Source: Sphagnum magellanicum
Lineage: Eukaryota; Streptophyta; Sphagnopsida; Sphagnales; Sphagnaceae
Assembly (NCBI GenBank): GCA_021904315.1
Contig: CM038913.1
Coordinates: 9,237,958-9,301,957 of the forward strand
Length of the DNA stretch: 64,000 bases
Reading direction: 5' to 3'
Both the position numbers and the translations under genes were made by a program. A model generated the notes under the pieces. The model was not told where the DNA came from. It made no database searches and worked only from the letters and a program-made list of their open reading frames with translations. This document shows, in pieces, positions 37,585 to 49,599 of this stretch (its first letter is position 1; each line of letters begins with the position of its first letter).

Positions 37585-38809
37585 CTACTTAGGTAGGTCT
37601 TCAGGAAGTAATTCATTGACCCTTGGCCAAGATGTTAGACCTTGTGTTCGAAAGGCCCAGTCCTCTTGAAAATCCACACCAATTTGTAGAAGTTCATATT
37701 TGAATTGGACCTCCCTAGATGTTGCAGCCCAAATGTAAGCAGCTTTTAAATCGTGGTATTGGATCTCCATGTTTTTTTTGCATTGCACATTGTTGTTCCA
37801 GTTCTCACTTAGTTTCTATTACCTCTTGTTAGAGCTTTCCATCTTCAAGGAATGGGATGACAATGCCTCTTATTAACTTGTGAGTTCAATTCCATGCTCC
37901 AAGCTTTTAACTCTCACATTCAATTGTTCCAATTATTCTCACAATTCAATAGCTTCACATTCAACCTTCTTGGACCATGATTCCATACTTTGTAATTATC
38001 CATGCAACTCTACGATTTGCTTTTCTGTGAATTTGGCCTTGGCCTTGAGTTATGCAACCTATGTCTATGTTTCATGTTCTACTTCCAATCCAAACCCCCA
38101 CCTTTCAATGACATTTGTAATGGCATCTTGGAGGCTACTTGGGTCCACATCTTGGTTTGTTGAAACATTCTCAAACATGCCAAGAAAATCACAATCAATA
38201 TCTACTTCATTGTCATGGGCATCAAAAGATAGATTAATGGGAGTGGGCATCATTAGGGATCGTTTGGATCCAAAAACTTTAGATGGACCACTAACGTTAA
38301 GGCCAAGGTTGGATTGAGTTTCAATCGACCATGGAATTATGTGGTGTACATTCTTTTTTTGTTGTGATCAAAAGCTTGTTGGGATGTTGGACTAATCCAT
38401 CTCAACATCGAAAGCCACTTCTACATACACCATTTGGACCATGTACAACATGGCACCACATTGCGTTTGAATTCTCATGTCCCCCAAATAGCCAAATTGA
38501 CATCCACCAATCATGATTTCATATGATGGTCCTTACTACTAAAATGGGTTGTATTGTTTTTGACATGAATGTCATGCGTTTGCACTAACCAAAATTTGTT
38601 GATGTGACACAATCAACATATTGGCTCACCACATAATGTGTCCAAGGGTAGGGTATATTTTGCCATCCATCATATGCCAACTGATTAGGATCCTCCAAAA
38701 TTTCCTTGTTTAGGTTGTGCCTCTTGCCTTTTGCTCATTCCCTTGGAGGAGGCCCTAGCCTAGTTGTTGGTGATGTTGGGTCAATCCTTTTATCCCTTGA
38801 GTTTGCCAT
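37585..38809 (-). pseudogene. coiled-coil protein pseudogene
   Basis: Read on the minus strand, it starts at ATG (38809) as MANSRDKRIDPTSPTTR. It continues through EILEDPNQLAYDGWQNIP, then after a broken middle through PTPINLSFDAHDNEVDID and ENVSTNQDVDPSSLQDA. A long heptad-like stretch follows (AKFTEKQIVELHG, KVECEAIEL, EQLNVRVKSLEHG) and it closes with VNELLPEDLPK, TAG. In the coiled-coil part the one continuous frame has nine stops, eight TAA/TAG and one TGA, all explainable as CAA, CAG or CGA mutated by C to T. The protein was probably a Gln-rich coiled coil. No known family recognised. Confidence 0.6.
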
Positions 38810-39245
38810 CCTATCCTTAAAAGTCTATTTGCTATATCTTTATAATTACAATAGTCCTTACTATTAGCTTCAAAGGCCTAAGCAAAAAAGGTTTATGACC
38901 TATGGTTGATTTTAAATACTTAAAATTTATAATGTAAATTATAATTGTTACTAAGAATGGTATGATGAATATCAAAGAATTCAAACCAATGAATTCTGGT
39001 AACAATCGTTAAACAATTGAAGAATCAGAACCTCACCAACCACTTTTTTCTTAAGTGTAAGGTAAGATTGCTCGCACAACCACAGTCTTCACACATTCAA
39101 CAAGAAAATGAAGTTAGTGGGTGGGAATGACACCTTTTATAAAGGTCCCACATTTCCTTCCTTCCCCTTCTTTCCTTGAGAATAGTTGGCACACATGTTA
39201 AATTTTGACTACCCTGATTGTAAAAAAATGATGTTATTGCAATTG
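38810..39245. other. no gene recognised
   Basis: AT-rich sequence upstream (minus strand) of the coiled-coil pseudogene. It may include its former promoter, but no element was identified. Confidence 0.3.
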
Positions 39246-39249
39246 AATA

Positions 39250-40225
39250 TGACCGAAAATGGATAGGTTTGACAAAATGGAAAGATTGTGACAAAACTTA
39301 TCCAATTTTGGTCACAAATTACATAGTGCCCCCGTGTATCATGCAACCAAAAGTAGACAGGTTGGGTCCCAAGCTAGAGGCAAGTGACCTTTCTAACTTG
39401 CTACCGAATTTATCCATATTTGATCATAGGCTAGACAAGGGGGTGACCTATTGAAGATGCAACTAAAGTTTTTAGATTTCGGTCACAACCTAACTAGTGG
39501 AGTAGTCCAAGTTGCAACCAAAAATTTCCATATTTGGTCGCAACTTGGACAATGGATTTGTCTAGCTTAAGACCGAAATTCTCCATATTCTATTATAAGT
39601 TGGACAAATTGTTAACGTGTCCAGCTTGTGACCAAACTTCTCCATTTGTAGTCACAAGTTAGATAGGAAACTGGACAAGTCTTATTGCAATTTAGACAAG
39701 GGACGTGTCTAACTTACGATCAAACTTTATAATTTCGGTCGTTTTTAGGACCAATCCCCTCAAACCCTTGCAACCAAACTTTTCCAGTTTTGGTCACTTG
39801 ATGGACTAATCCCTTGAAACCCTTATGACCTAACTTTTCCAGTTTCAACTACTTATTGGACCATTCCCTTATCTAGCTTATAATCAAACATTTTCAGTTT
39901 TGGTCACATGCTGGATAAGGGCCTTATATAGCCTACAATCGAACTTATCTAATTTTGGTGGCTTGTTGGATTTGTCCCCTATCCAACTTGTGACCGAACT
40001 TCTCTAATTTTGATCACATGTTGGACAAAAGGTACCTATCTAACTTGTGAAAGGTCTCCATTTTTGGTTGTTAGTTGGATAAAGTAGGGGTGACCTATGA
40101 AACTTCAATTAAAGTTCTCTATTTTCGGTTGTTAATTAGACAAGGGGTGACCTCTCTATATTGTGATCGAATTTCTCCATTTTTGGCCATAATTTGGACA
40201 TGGGGTGACCTATCTTTAAAAATAC
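39250..40225. repeat. tandem array of ~55-bp hairpin units
   Basis: About 15 degenerate units carry ACTTGTGACC(G/A)AA, then CTTCTCCAT, then TTTTGGTCACAAGTTGGACA. Loop words fall near 39405, 39465, 39520, 39573, 39634, 39722, 39774, 39832, 39885, 39940, 39993, 40048, 40113 and 40166, a typical spacing of 52-65 bp. Each unit is itself an inverted repeat. The best is 39506-39549, with 17-bp arms around a 10-nt loop and one mismatch. A transcript would fold into a row of short hairpins. The array has no coding frame. Confidence 0.75.
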
Positions 40226-41004
40226 AATCTATCAATATTTTCCACATGGCAAACGATTTTGATGTGTGCTAGTTAGGATGTTTTTAAATACAGGGTTATT
40301 GAATATAAGTTAAATAGTAGTGGTTAAAATACGTGTAAAATGTTTTATTACGTCAATGTTAGTCTTTGTGTTGAAACCAACAAAAAGATTGACGCTTTTG
40401 AATTGACATCAATGTGATGACCAACATAAAATTAGAACATCATGTCAGTTTTGACAACCCTACAACATCCATGAAATTGATAAATGAACTTTATAAGTTC
40501 TGTTGTTGGTCATGCAACTTAAAACATAATTACATTCAATCGATTGGTGCATCATGTTCATATAAAATTTCGGACTAGGGTTTTTTGCAAATTGATCACA
40601 CCTAGTCAAAAGATAATAAGAAACATTTAATCAATCATGTGATAATCATTTTTGGACAAAGGAATTTTTTTTAGATTTATAAGATTTGGTGGTATATCTA
40701 ATTATTAGTTAAATCATGTAAAAACACTAATGAAATGTCATGTTTTATTTTCTTACATTAAAATAAGAAACTTTGCTTTAAACACCATGTGTATTGCACC
40801 ACATTTACATGCGACAACAAACTCATGAACTTTAAACAAACTTTAAAGTTTGAAAAACATCAAGTAATACAATTATTAACTTTTGAGTGCTTAATTTTAT
40901 TTTTAATAGTCCCCAATAAGTACAAAAAAATTGGTGATTAAATAATTTGTAATTTGAAAATTAAGGAGCCCTTTGTGAATGTATAATTATTTGACACTAC
41001 ACCT
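40226..41004. other. AT-rich, nothing recognised
   Basis: No gene or ordered repeat recognised. Confidence 0.4.
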
Positions 41005-41950
41005 ATTCTATCGCAACCCTAACATTGGGTTTGTGACAAAGTGTGAAGCACAAGGGCCCATGAGGCTGAGAGTTTGTTTAGGTGTGAAACTCAATCTCAC
41101 AAATGGGGGAAAATGCAAGGGATGAAACCCAATGACCCCCAAGTGCATTTCCACTTTTAGAGTTGCATTCATGTGGGAGTTGTGAATGTTCATAACCTTG
41201 GTTGAAAAGTTAAACAAGCACCAAATTGGGCCTTTAGGATACCATTAGAAAATTCTTGAAGCGTAGATGCTTAAAATGCCCTCGCATTGTTCATTTAGAC
41301 ATGATTTTCATGAATTATGATCAAAAGAAGGGGCGGGAGTCAAATTGAGAATTTGACTTTCGACCACAAATCCCTTGAAATCAGGAGAAATGAGGTTCAA
41401 TTGGAACGTGTTATACATCGTTGAAAATATATTTTCAAGGGGTATAAGATATTATCCTCCCACTCTCAAAATAGACTTGATTTGGGAAAGATATAAGCGT
41501 TCAAAGTTTTGGGATAGCAAGAATTTCAATTTTGGGACTCCCATTTGGGAGTCCCAAGGAAAAGTGACATTTGGATTTAGTTCCCACAAAGAAGCACAAA
41601 GTATACTATTGGGGAAAGGAGTGGTGCCTTTTCCCAAAGTTTATGAGTCGTGTAAAACTTGTGCTTAAGGTTGTCCCTATTAAGTCCGTTGCACCATTTC
41701 CATTCAACTTACACTAACCACCTTCTTTTTTGGGTTGTGCAGGTTGATTTCATCTTGAACTCTCATTTGTGAGTTCATCCTAATCCCATCCCGGAGCTCC
41801 AACACACCTTCCTACCCTCAAAGTGTTGTAAGTTAGGGAGTGTGTCTCAACTTTTTTTCTTTTTTTCATTGTTCCACTCTAGGACCCACTGTTGGGTCTC
41901 TTGAAGAATTTGGGGGCGCATCATACTCAATTTTGCAAGTCCTAAATTTA
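41005..41950 (+). repeat. repeat family B, copy 3, with start of a Mutator-like coding part
   Basis: It opens TATCGCAACCC and follows copy 1 read on the minus strand: ATTCTTGAAGCGTAGATGCT, TTATGATCAAAAGAAG, TTGGGAGTCCCAA, then CACTAACCA, CATCCCGGAGCTC, CAAAGTGTTGTAAG, and TTTGGGGGCGCATCA. The last four correspond to the N-terminal coding segment of Mutator-like pseudogene 1. The frame here has a stop. A faint match to the next coding segment may continue to about 42270. Confidence 0.5.
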
Positions 41951-42839
41951 ATCCATAAAACTCATTATTAAAACATGTACTAATTCAATTTAGAATTCCC
42001 AACATCCATATTTTTAATTAAGCACATCCCATGATTTACTTGTCATTAAAATGGCACAACACATCCATATGTAATAATGATTGCAAAAATTTGACATGAT
42101 TTGACATGGTTTTTGGCTTGTTTCTTAGCAAATTAACCCTAGTGTTCCCTTGGACAACAAGCATGTGAAATGGTCAAATTGATAACTTTCAACTATTTGT
42201 CATTTAGAAAGGCCGTGAAGGTGATGCTTTCAAAATATCATTGGATTATTTGTGTAGACAGAATTTGGGTGTACTACATCTCCCAATATTTTACATGTAA
42301 TATGTTCAACATACCATTGTGTACAAAAGCTTTTGTGACTATTTTTGGATTTCAACTCTTAAGTTTTCTATAATTTGTTTAAACAAGTCAAACTATCTAT
42401 GTGAAAAAAGAAGAAGAAAAAAAAAAAACCATGTAAATAAAAATCAAGGATGGGAATCCATCCATCAAAATTACAAGGCAAATGAAAACACAAGTAGACA
42501 CAAAAAAACAAAAACAAACAATCAAAAAAAATAATGTAAAGACCCTATGCAAAGAGGACTCATGGCTATGAAATGACAATCAATGATAATAAAAAAGACT
42601 TAAGATGAAGGAACTATCATCTGCCACAAATTAGCTAGTGACGAAGGTGCATTGGCTATGATGTGTGGAAAAGATGAAGAACCCTGACCAAGTGTAGCAG
42701 CCCACTAAATAATCATTATGTCTTGCACATATTACAAGGTTATGGACATACACCAATGACACTAGTGGGCAAGCATGTAAGCAAGCAAACATGATTTGGT
42801 GAGCCTACTCGGGTGAACATGAAAAAAATCTTAAAGCAT
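41951..42839. other. no gene recognised
   Basis: Possible faint continuation of a Mutator-like coding region up to 42270, then A-rich sequence with nothing recognised. Confidence 0.3.
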
Positions 42840-43000
42840 ATTACATGCCATGTCATGGAATATTTTAATATATTCTTCTACCACATGGATATTTTTATGT
42901 GATGTGGCAAAATATTTTGCCATGTCATAGAATAATCTATGATGTGGTAGAATATTTTTTAACAAGCCATGGAATATTTTGCCACGTCACATCCATGGTT
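42840..43000. repeat. nested foldback sequence
   Basis: The core is the perfect 16-bp palindrome GGCAAAATATTTTGCC (42906-42921). It is flanked by GATGTG/CATGTC and, further out, by CTACCACAT (about 42878) facing ATGTGGTAG (about 42942), with ATGGAATATTTT words at both edges. It resembles a small foldback element or MITE, but the ends and a target duplication are not defined. Confidence 0.45.
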
Positions 43001-43429
43001 TGTTCTAAAATGAACAATGGTTTATCGACTATGAACATGCGTTTGGCCAAGAAAGCCATCAAGAGCAGCATTGTGTGAGCGTTTGAAAGCATTCTTGTTA
43101 ATTTAACTTGATGCATCCTTTGTGCAAACAATGCTCCAAATGTCTAATGTTCTTGGACCATAATTACAATATTTTCAAAAATGTTGAAATGGGTGGGAAT
43201 TCATACTTGAAAAATATTTGATAAAAATTAAATTTTCAAAGTATATTAAATATTTGACTAACATGTGTTGAAATGGCCGAAGTATTATACATAAATAAAT
43301 ATCACTACAATGATTGGAAAGTTACAAAATGGAAGAAAAAACAAATGGGCCAAAACTAATATCGAAACTTACTACATAGTCTAGCTAGCTATAGAGAAGT
43401 TTATGAATGAAATTCTAATGTACTATTAC

Positions 43430-46400
43430 AAGAGTTCAAAAGTTTTAGAGTGCTTCGACAAACATTGAACTTCATCCCAACTCCATGTGTAGTGATGAAT
43501 GAACTTTTCTATGAGCTCACAAAACATGATCGTCTACAAGACGTGATACACATGTTTACATTACACATACACCCCATGACCACCCAAAAAACCTGCCAAC
43601 ATTGTGATAAAGTAAACACATGAACATCCAAGGAAATTTTTAATAGTCACATCGTATCCTTGGTCATTTGAAAGAATATTGAAAATTCGTCCATACCTAG
43701 GTGAAGGGACATCAATAGGGGGAAAATGGTGCATTGGGTAAGTAAGATGTTAGCCTCCCAATTATTGATGTGTTGTTGTGTTATTTTGAAGACGGAAGGT
43801 GGTCTCACCTTCTTGCCACCACGAGTTATGGGCCAATAACTTGCATTGGCTAACCGCACAATATTATGAGCACTCATAATAAGCACATGCGAAGTGTTTG
43901 AACTAGACAATTAGGAACCAAATAAACTTTGAGCATGATTACGTCAAAGGAAATCCCCACTTCTTTTAGAATTGTTACCTCCTTTTGAGTTAAATCATCG
44001 AGACAAAACTAGTGCATATGGTGCTCTAATGATTCAATATGAAATTGTACCCAGAACCGTGAATAACATGGAATAAGAGTTCCACTTATATATTTGTAAA
44101 GGCTTATCTTTATTTTACATTTGAATCCCATGGTTTTTTGGAGCATAAAACATCAAATTGCATAATTGGGTGGGCATTATCTAATCTACCACTGGCCATC
44201 AACACAAATATTTTCCTTCAACTCCAAGCCACTTCGAAATACCAAAGGTAAACAAGCATTGGAACCATAGGCCAATTGTTGCATGCCTACATTCTTGACA
44301 ACATTAGGTTGAGCAATAAGAACCATTATTTGTGGATGAGGGAAATTCACACAATCAAAACGATGAAAATCATTGTCTACACCAAGAGGACAATTAGTGG
44401 GTCACTTGGCAAACCCAAAAACCCCCTCCCCTTCAAGGTGTGGAATGTAATAAAAGAAGGAAGATTCAAATGTGTAATTTGCCAAAACAACCCATTAGTT
44501 TAGTAGGATCACTAAACCATTGGGCCTTCCTCGACAACAATTCATTCCTATCAAGTCCATGACCAACTAGAGCCCCTTGCAAATATTGTCTATACAGTGT
44601 AAACTATTTGAAAGCTTGAACATAATCATTAGACATTGTTGTTTATAAACAAATGTCGTGATTCCCCGATTACTACAACTAGATGTTATGCATAATTTTG
44701 GCTAGATTATAAGTGGACATGTCCACCCACTCCTCATCATTAAACTTTTGCAGATCAAAGGAAAGGAAACATTAGAAAAATTGGAAATGTTACAATGGAA
44801 AAGGAAATAGATTGCAAATGGAATTAAGTGAAAATGGACATCTTATAGTTTGAATGACATAAAAGAAGGGAAGTCATGGGAAGTTTATAAAAGTACTCAC
44901 ATGGACCATGAAACTTCCTCATTATTTGACATGAAAATGGCAAAAGCTAAGCCAATTGCTAAGCTCGTGGACACTTGCCTCAAAAGCAACCCAAATGAAA
45001 GCCACCAGTAATGAATTAGAGCATAATGACTATTAACATCCCCAAGGGATGTGGCATTTTTATATTGGTGGCAAAAAACCTTATGCTCATCTTGCAACTA
45101 AGGTCTAATCAATTGCTTGGTGTGCCTATTGAATGATTAAATCCAATGGAATAAACATGTGCACTCTTTATCAACCATCTTGATAGAGGAGTCCCCCAAA
45201 CCATAAACAATTTGACTGTGTTCCAATTGGCTTGTGCATTATCAACCATGAATCCTTTGAAATTGGGTTTTGGAAACATGTGCTTCAACATTATTTCATT
45301 AAGCTTTGTCCACATAAGTCATTGAACTTTGGTGTCCTTAGGCTGCATATCACAAATTGTTATGGTCAACACTTTACAATACATAGGATCGTACACATGA
45401 CAAGCCATAATTGTCCAACCAACAACATGTTTCACATGATCAAACATGATCCAAGCATTTTACAAATCCCCTGTAGGTTGCATTCATGTGACAAAGCTGA
45501 CTCCATTCTCAACACCATTTATCGACATCTTGAAAATAAACACCTTTTGTCCATGAACATGTTTTAGGAAGTAGCAATCCTAGATGTAGTTATACTGACT
45601 TTTGGACTTTGATTCAAAGATGCTATCAATATAGCCACGTTTTGAATGATGCTTGAAATAAGCAATAAGGTTATGAACGTTGAGAGAGCTAAGTTCACAG
45701 AACTTGTCCTGAATGTGTTTTAGTTGTTCACCTTTGAGGAGTTCCATTGTGCCATTGCCAGAATCATCAAGCAAGTAATTTGCCAATAAGGTTTTGCTAG
45801 CACTAAAAGAAATTGAAAAGATCTTTGCATCAAGCATGTGATCCACCTCCTATGTGATCAACCTTCTAGTCGCCTCGACGGACTTTTGACATTTTCCATC
45901 TACAATAGGATGGTTGTGAACACTAAAATGAATCTCCATTCTTGACATGGATTGGAATCTATGCACAACATAATAGATTCGCCCATTATAATTTGTGACA
46001 TAGAAAGGAGGAGCATGATCAAATTTGCATCCAAGCAAGGAAGTGGACAAAATCATTATCATTTGGCCTAAGGGTGGAAATGAGCACACTCATTGCACCA
46101 AAATGTTTCATTGCAAGAAGTAGAGCACACAAAGTTCTCACAATCATCATGCACACATTGCAAGTGACATAAACAATAAGCATTCTTGAAATTTAAACTA
46201 AACAAGTTTTTTATATTGGTTGTGACTAGCTTACACCAAGCATGGCCATTGTACTTTCTATCCATGCATTTGTGAAGGGTTGTGATAGTCAAAAGGATTG
46301 ACGATAATTCAAACAAGACATCCCCATCGAAAGCAATCAACAAGAATTGAACTTTTCATAGAGGGATATTGTCATAATCCAAAGTCCACAATTCATTTAA

Positions 46401-47140
46401 AGTTCGTCTTGGCAACACCATCACGCGTAAGTAAGAAACAACAAACTAAATACTCCCCACATGGGTGGATGATTATAATGACAAAGAAACATCAAATTGA
46501 AGAATGTCTTTCGACAATTTTATCGACAAAGGAAGGGGTGTCAAGTTCTCACCCAAGGAGGAATTAGACAATTCAATGAAAATGGAAGATGCAAGAGCAT
46601 TAGAAGGTTGAAGGAAAGTGTCGTCAACTTTGAGTTCTTGCTTCACAATTTTGACCACAAAACATACAATTCATGTCGTAAGGATGGTTTCTTGAGAATT
46701 ATAAGCCAAGCTATCACCAGCAATGCAATAACAACCACAACCAACCACCCACTATCTCTTTTGCAAAAAGGTTGTAAGAATTTGGTATAGAGAACTTGAA
46801 ACAAAGTTATTATAATCATATGATATGTCCTTAAATATATGTAAAGAACCTAGTTGAAAAACAAACATAATGCATAGATAATGTTCAAAGACAACCATTG
46901 TCCTTGAATCGTCTACCATGATGGTGAGGTCCGAGCGTCCAAGAGCATAAAATGTCACCGTGTTACAAAGGGCATAAAAATAGTAGTGAAGGAACTCAGA
47001 GGGATTTAAATCAACAAGAGTAAAATCAAACACCAAACACAAAATTGAAGGGTTTGGAGGAGGAGGAATTGGGGAAATATAGTCCAAACAAGGAGTAGGA
47101 TGAATATGAAATTGGATAAAGCACAACAACAATGAAAACC
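43430..47140 (-). pseudogene. Mutator-like (MULE) transposase pseudogene 2
   Basis: A family distinct from pseudogene 1. Order on the minus strand: an open N-terminal segment (about 47132-46752) with TFYALGRSDLTIMVDDSR; a Cys/His-rich segment (46343-46070) with CLCHLQCVHDDCENF and ETFWCNEC; MSRMEIHFSVHNHP (45940); SFSASKTLLANYLLDDSGNG (45810); MACHVYDPMYCKVLTI (45410); the MULE core NFKGFMVDNAQANW (45262-45223), where D at 45243 fits the second catalytic Asp; then CLFHW followed by a stop (TAA at 45137-45139) where Gln is expected. A SWIM finger follows: CSCVYF (about 43627), then CKHVYH (43560) preceded by TAA (43561-43563). Many frame changes exclude activity. Confidence 0.8.
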
Positions 47141-48115
47141 AAAAACAAGAAAATCAGGCAATGTAATAACAAACATCAACTAGAAATTGTAAAACTCATG
47201 TGCTTGTAGCCAAAAATAATGTTTGTTGATGGAATATGGTACAGAATATAAAATTTGGGATGGGGTTATCACTTTGAAAGTTGTTTAAGTGAAGACCCAA
47301 CCTAAAATTTCTACATGTTGTGATACATTATGTTAATTACATAAATGTAGTGCAAGTCTAGAAATAAACAAAAAAGTGAAGGAAAATGTAGAGAGCCATT
47401 AGAAAACAAAATTATGTTTCATTTGACAAAGATTAACTTTGGGAAGGATAGATGAACGAAAAAAGGAATGAATAGACACTAAAAAACTTTGGTTTATCTT
47501 TGTGAAGTTGAAGGGTTCAACTTCTCATACTTGAAACCTATTCACATCCGTTGGGGGCTATTTCAAGTCGACTAAATAAAGTAGTGTAAGATAGGTTCAA
47601 TAGCCTAGGTTAGTGCATATGGGTAAGCAAGAAGGAAGGTTGAACCTAAGTAAAATAGGTTGTTTAGGTAGGTTCAAGTAGGTTAATAGGTAGGTAAGTT
47701 ACCTACCTTCTATTTTTGACCTAACAACATATCTATTACTTGCCTATTATTAATAAATTATTGTCCAAAATAATTTAATTAAAAAATGTATATTTTAAAA
47801 TCACTATAATTTTATTTTTCTTTTTACCAACCAAGAAAAAACTAAGTTCATGTTGTCATTGATTATATCAATGACTTAAGTCATTTCTATCTATATTAAC
47901 TATTCATCATGTAAATAAGTCATGAATATAATCATGGATGAAAATTATGCCAGACATAAAAAATTTATTGTAAATTTTCATTCACCATTTCACATTTGTT
48001 ACAATTTTCAAAAAAAATTAAAGAAATAACAAGTTGACGCGAATCATCTTTTTCTTTTGAAGTAAAAATACACATATTAATTATGACTATGATTTGATTG
48101 CTCAAAATGAGGTGG
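47141..48115. other. no gene recognised; contains GTAGGTA palindrome
   Basis: AT-rich. AGGTAGGTAA-G-TTACCTACCT, a perfect 10-bp inverted repeat with a 1-nt centre, lies at 47688-47708 within a run of GGTAGGTTCAAGTAGG words. Nothing else recognised. Confidence 0.4.
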
Positions 48116-48119
48116 AAAA

Positions 48120-48450
48120 TATTGTGATGGTGTGGATTTTTTAAAAAATGTTTAATCATAGGAAAATGGTTCCCACTTTGTGATGTGGCATCTAAAATTT
48201 TAACTTCACTTTGCAATGACTAAATCATTATTTCTGAATCAATATGGCATTGTGCATAATTACAAAATGTTTTGCATATGATGATGTGGCATACAATCTT
48301 TTCAATCATTGGAGAGTACTACAAAATGATTTACATATACTGATGTGGATAGGAATTCCATTAAAGATTTAAAAATTACTACAAAAAGACTAATGAAACA
48401 TGATGTGGATAGTAATTAAAATAACTTGGGAATTACTACTAAGGATTTAT
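48120..48450. repeat. degenerate repeats with GATGTGG words
   Basis: GATGTGGCAT/GATGTGGATAG words near 48181, 48280, 48350 and 48410, each followed within ~50 bp by TACTACAAAA- or AATTACTAC-type words, suggest a decayed ~60-100-bp tandem repeat. Confidence 0.35.
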
Positions 48451-48547
48451 TTATGTAATGATTTGAAGATGGTATAGTATGTGCAAAATTCAAAACTACT
48501 TTTACAATGGTTTAAAGTTTTCTTACATATCTGGGATAATGTTATTA

Positions 48548-49323
48548 GGGTGAAAACACAATATAGTAGCTCCCTTTGGGGCACTTTTGAGTTTGGTATT
48601 AGAGTACATACATTGTAATTGTTCCATAAATATGGTACATTTAATTTTGGGTATCAATTTTGGCTGTTGGGCCTTAAAATTATTATTTTTACAAAAATAA
48701 TGTTATGTAACTTTTTAAAAATAATAATAAATTTCATTATCTATATACATTGGTATAATAGGGCCATTCTCTTATTTTGACTCCACTAACTTTAAGGTTT
48801 CATTAATCATTAAAATAATCAATTTCAATGAATTTTTAAAAATGGCCCATCTAGCTATGCTTGTCATTTTTTATGTGAATGTGGTTATTTGTCAAAATTT
48901 GAATTTACCACACATTTATCGCATCTCTGTTGAAAAAATTCATTTTTTGAAATGAAAAATTTCAAATTAATCACGTGGTATCCAAACATGGTTTAAACTA
49001 TGTGAAATGACATGGTTCAATATACTTTCAACTTTCATAAAGATTAAAAATATTTTAAATTATTTTTGAAATATATTTATGTTTTTGAGTACACAAGTAC
49101 ACTACATTTGTTTCTACAAATATACTCCAATCTCCCACTGTATAAAATGAAATGAAATAATTTATTTTCTAATATCTTACCTAGGTTATATTCTAGCATA
49201 ATATGTAAAAATATTGTGAAATTTTTTCAAAAATTTGAGGTGGGATATATTCAAACTGCACATCCTTGAAAAATAGTACGATGTCACACTCCAAAGGGGG
49301 TCACCATAGTTGTGTTTTCACCC
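48548..49323. mobile_element. MITE-like element with ~33-bp terminal inverted repeats
   Basis: The left end GGGTGAAAACACAA (48548) has its exact complement at the right end, TTGTGTTTTCACCC (49310-49323). With one indel the repeats extend to CCCTTTGG on each side. Flanks are ATTA (48544-48547) and ATTA (49324-49327), a probable target duplication that contains the TTA favoured by PIF/Harbinger elements. The interior is AT-rich and non-coding. Superfamily assignment is tentative. Confidence 0.65.
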
Positions 49324-49599
49324 ATTATGATGTTTAACTTGTCAAAAAAAACATAAATGGCATTGTCCACAACAAGGTTAATATTTAAACCAAAACATTA
49401 CCATCAAACAATGTACAACAATCAAAAAATGTTAATGGATTTTTAAATAAAAATACATGTAAGAATGAAAAACAAAAAACATCATATAAAAACATTAAAA
49501 AAGACATGTAAAATTTGCACAACAATGTATATTCTCACATGCAAGTGTTTAATAACCTTAAAATCTTGCTAATTTTAAAAGATTATCTTTTTTGGACAA

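Noticed and set aside
39250-40225. CRISPR-like array of spaced short repeats
   Set aside because: Units are too degenerate, the intervals are themselves repeats, and the setting is a plant nuclear genome.
44276-44503. Plus-strand open frame of 75 codons
   Set aside because: It lies antisense within Mutator-like pseudogene 2 and has no supporting motif.
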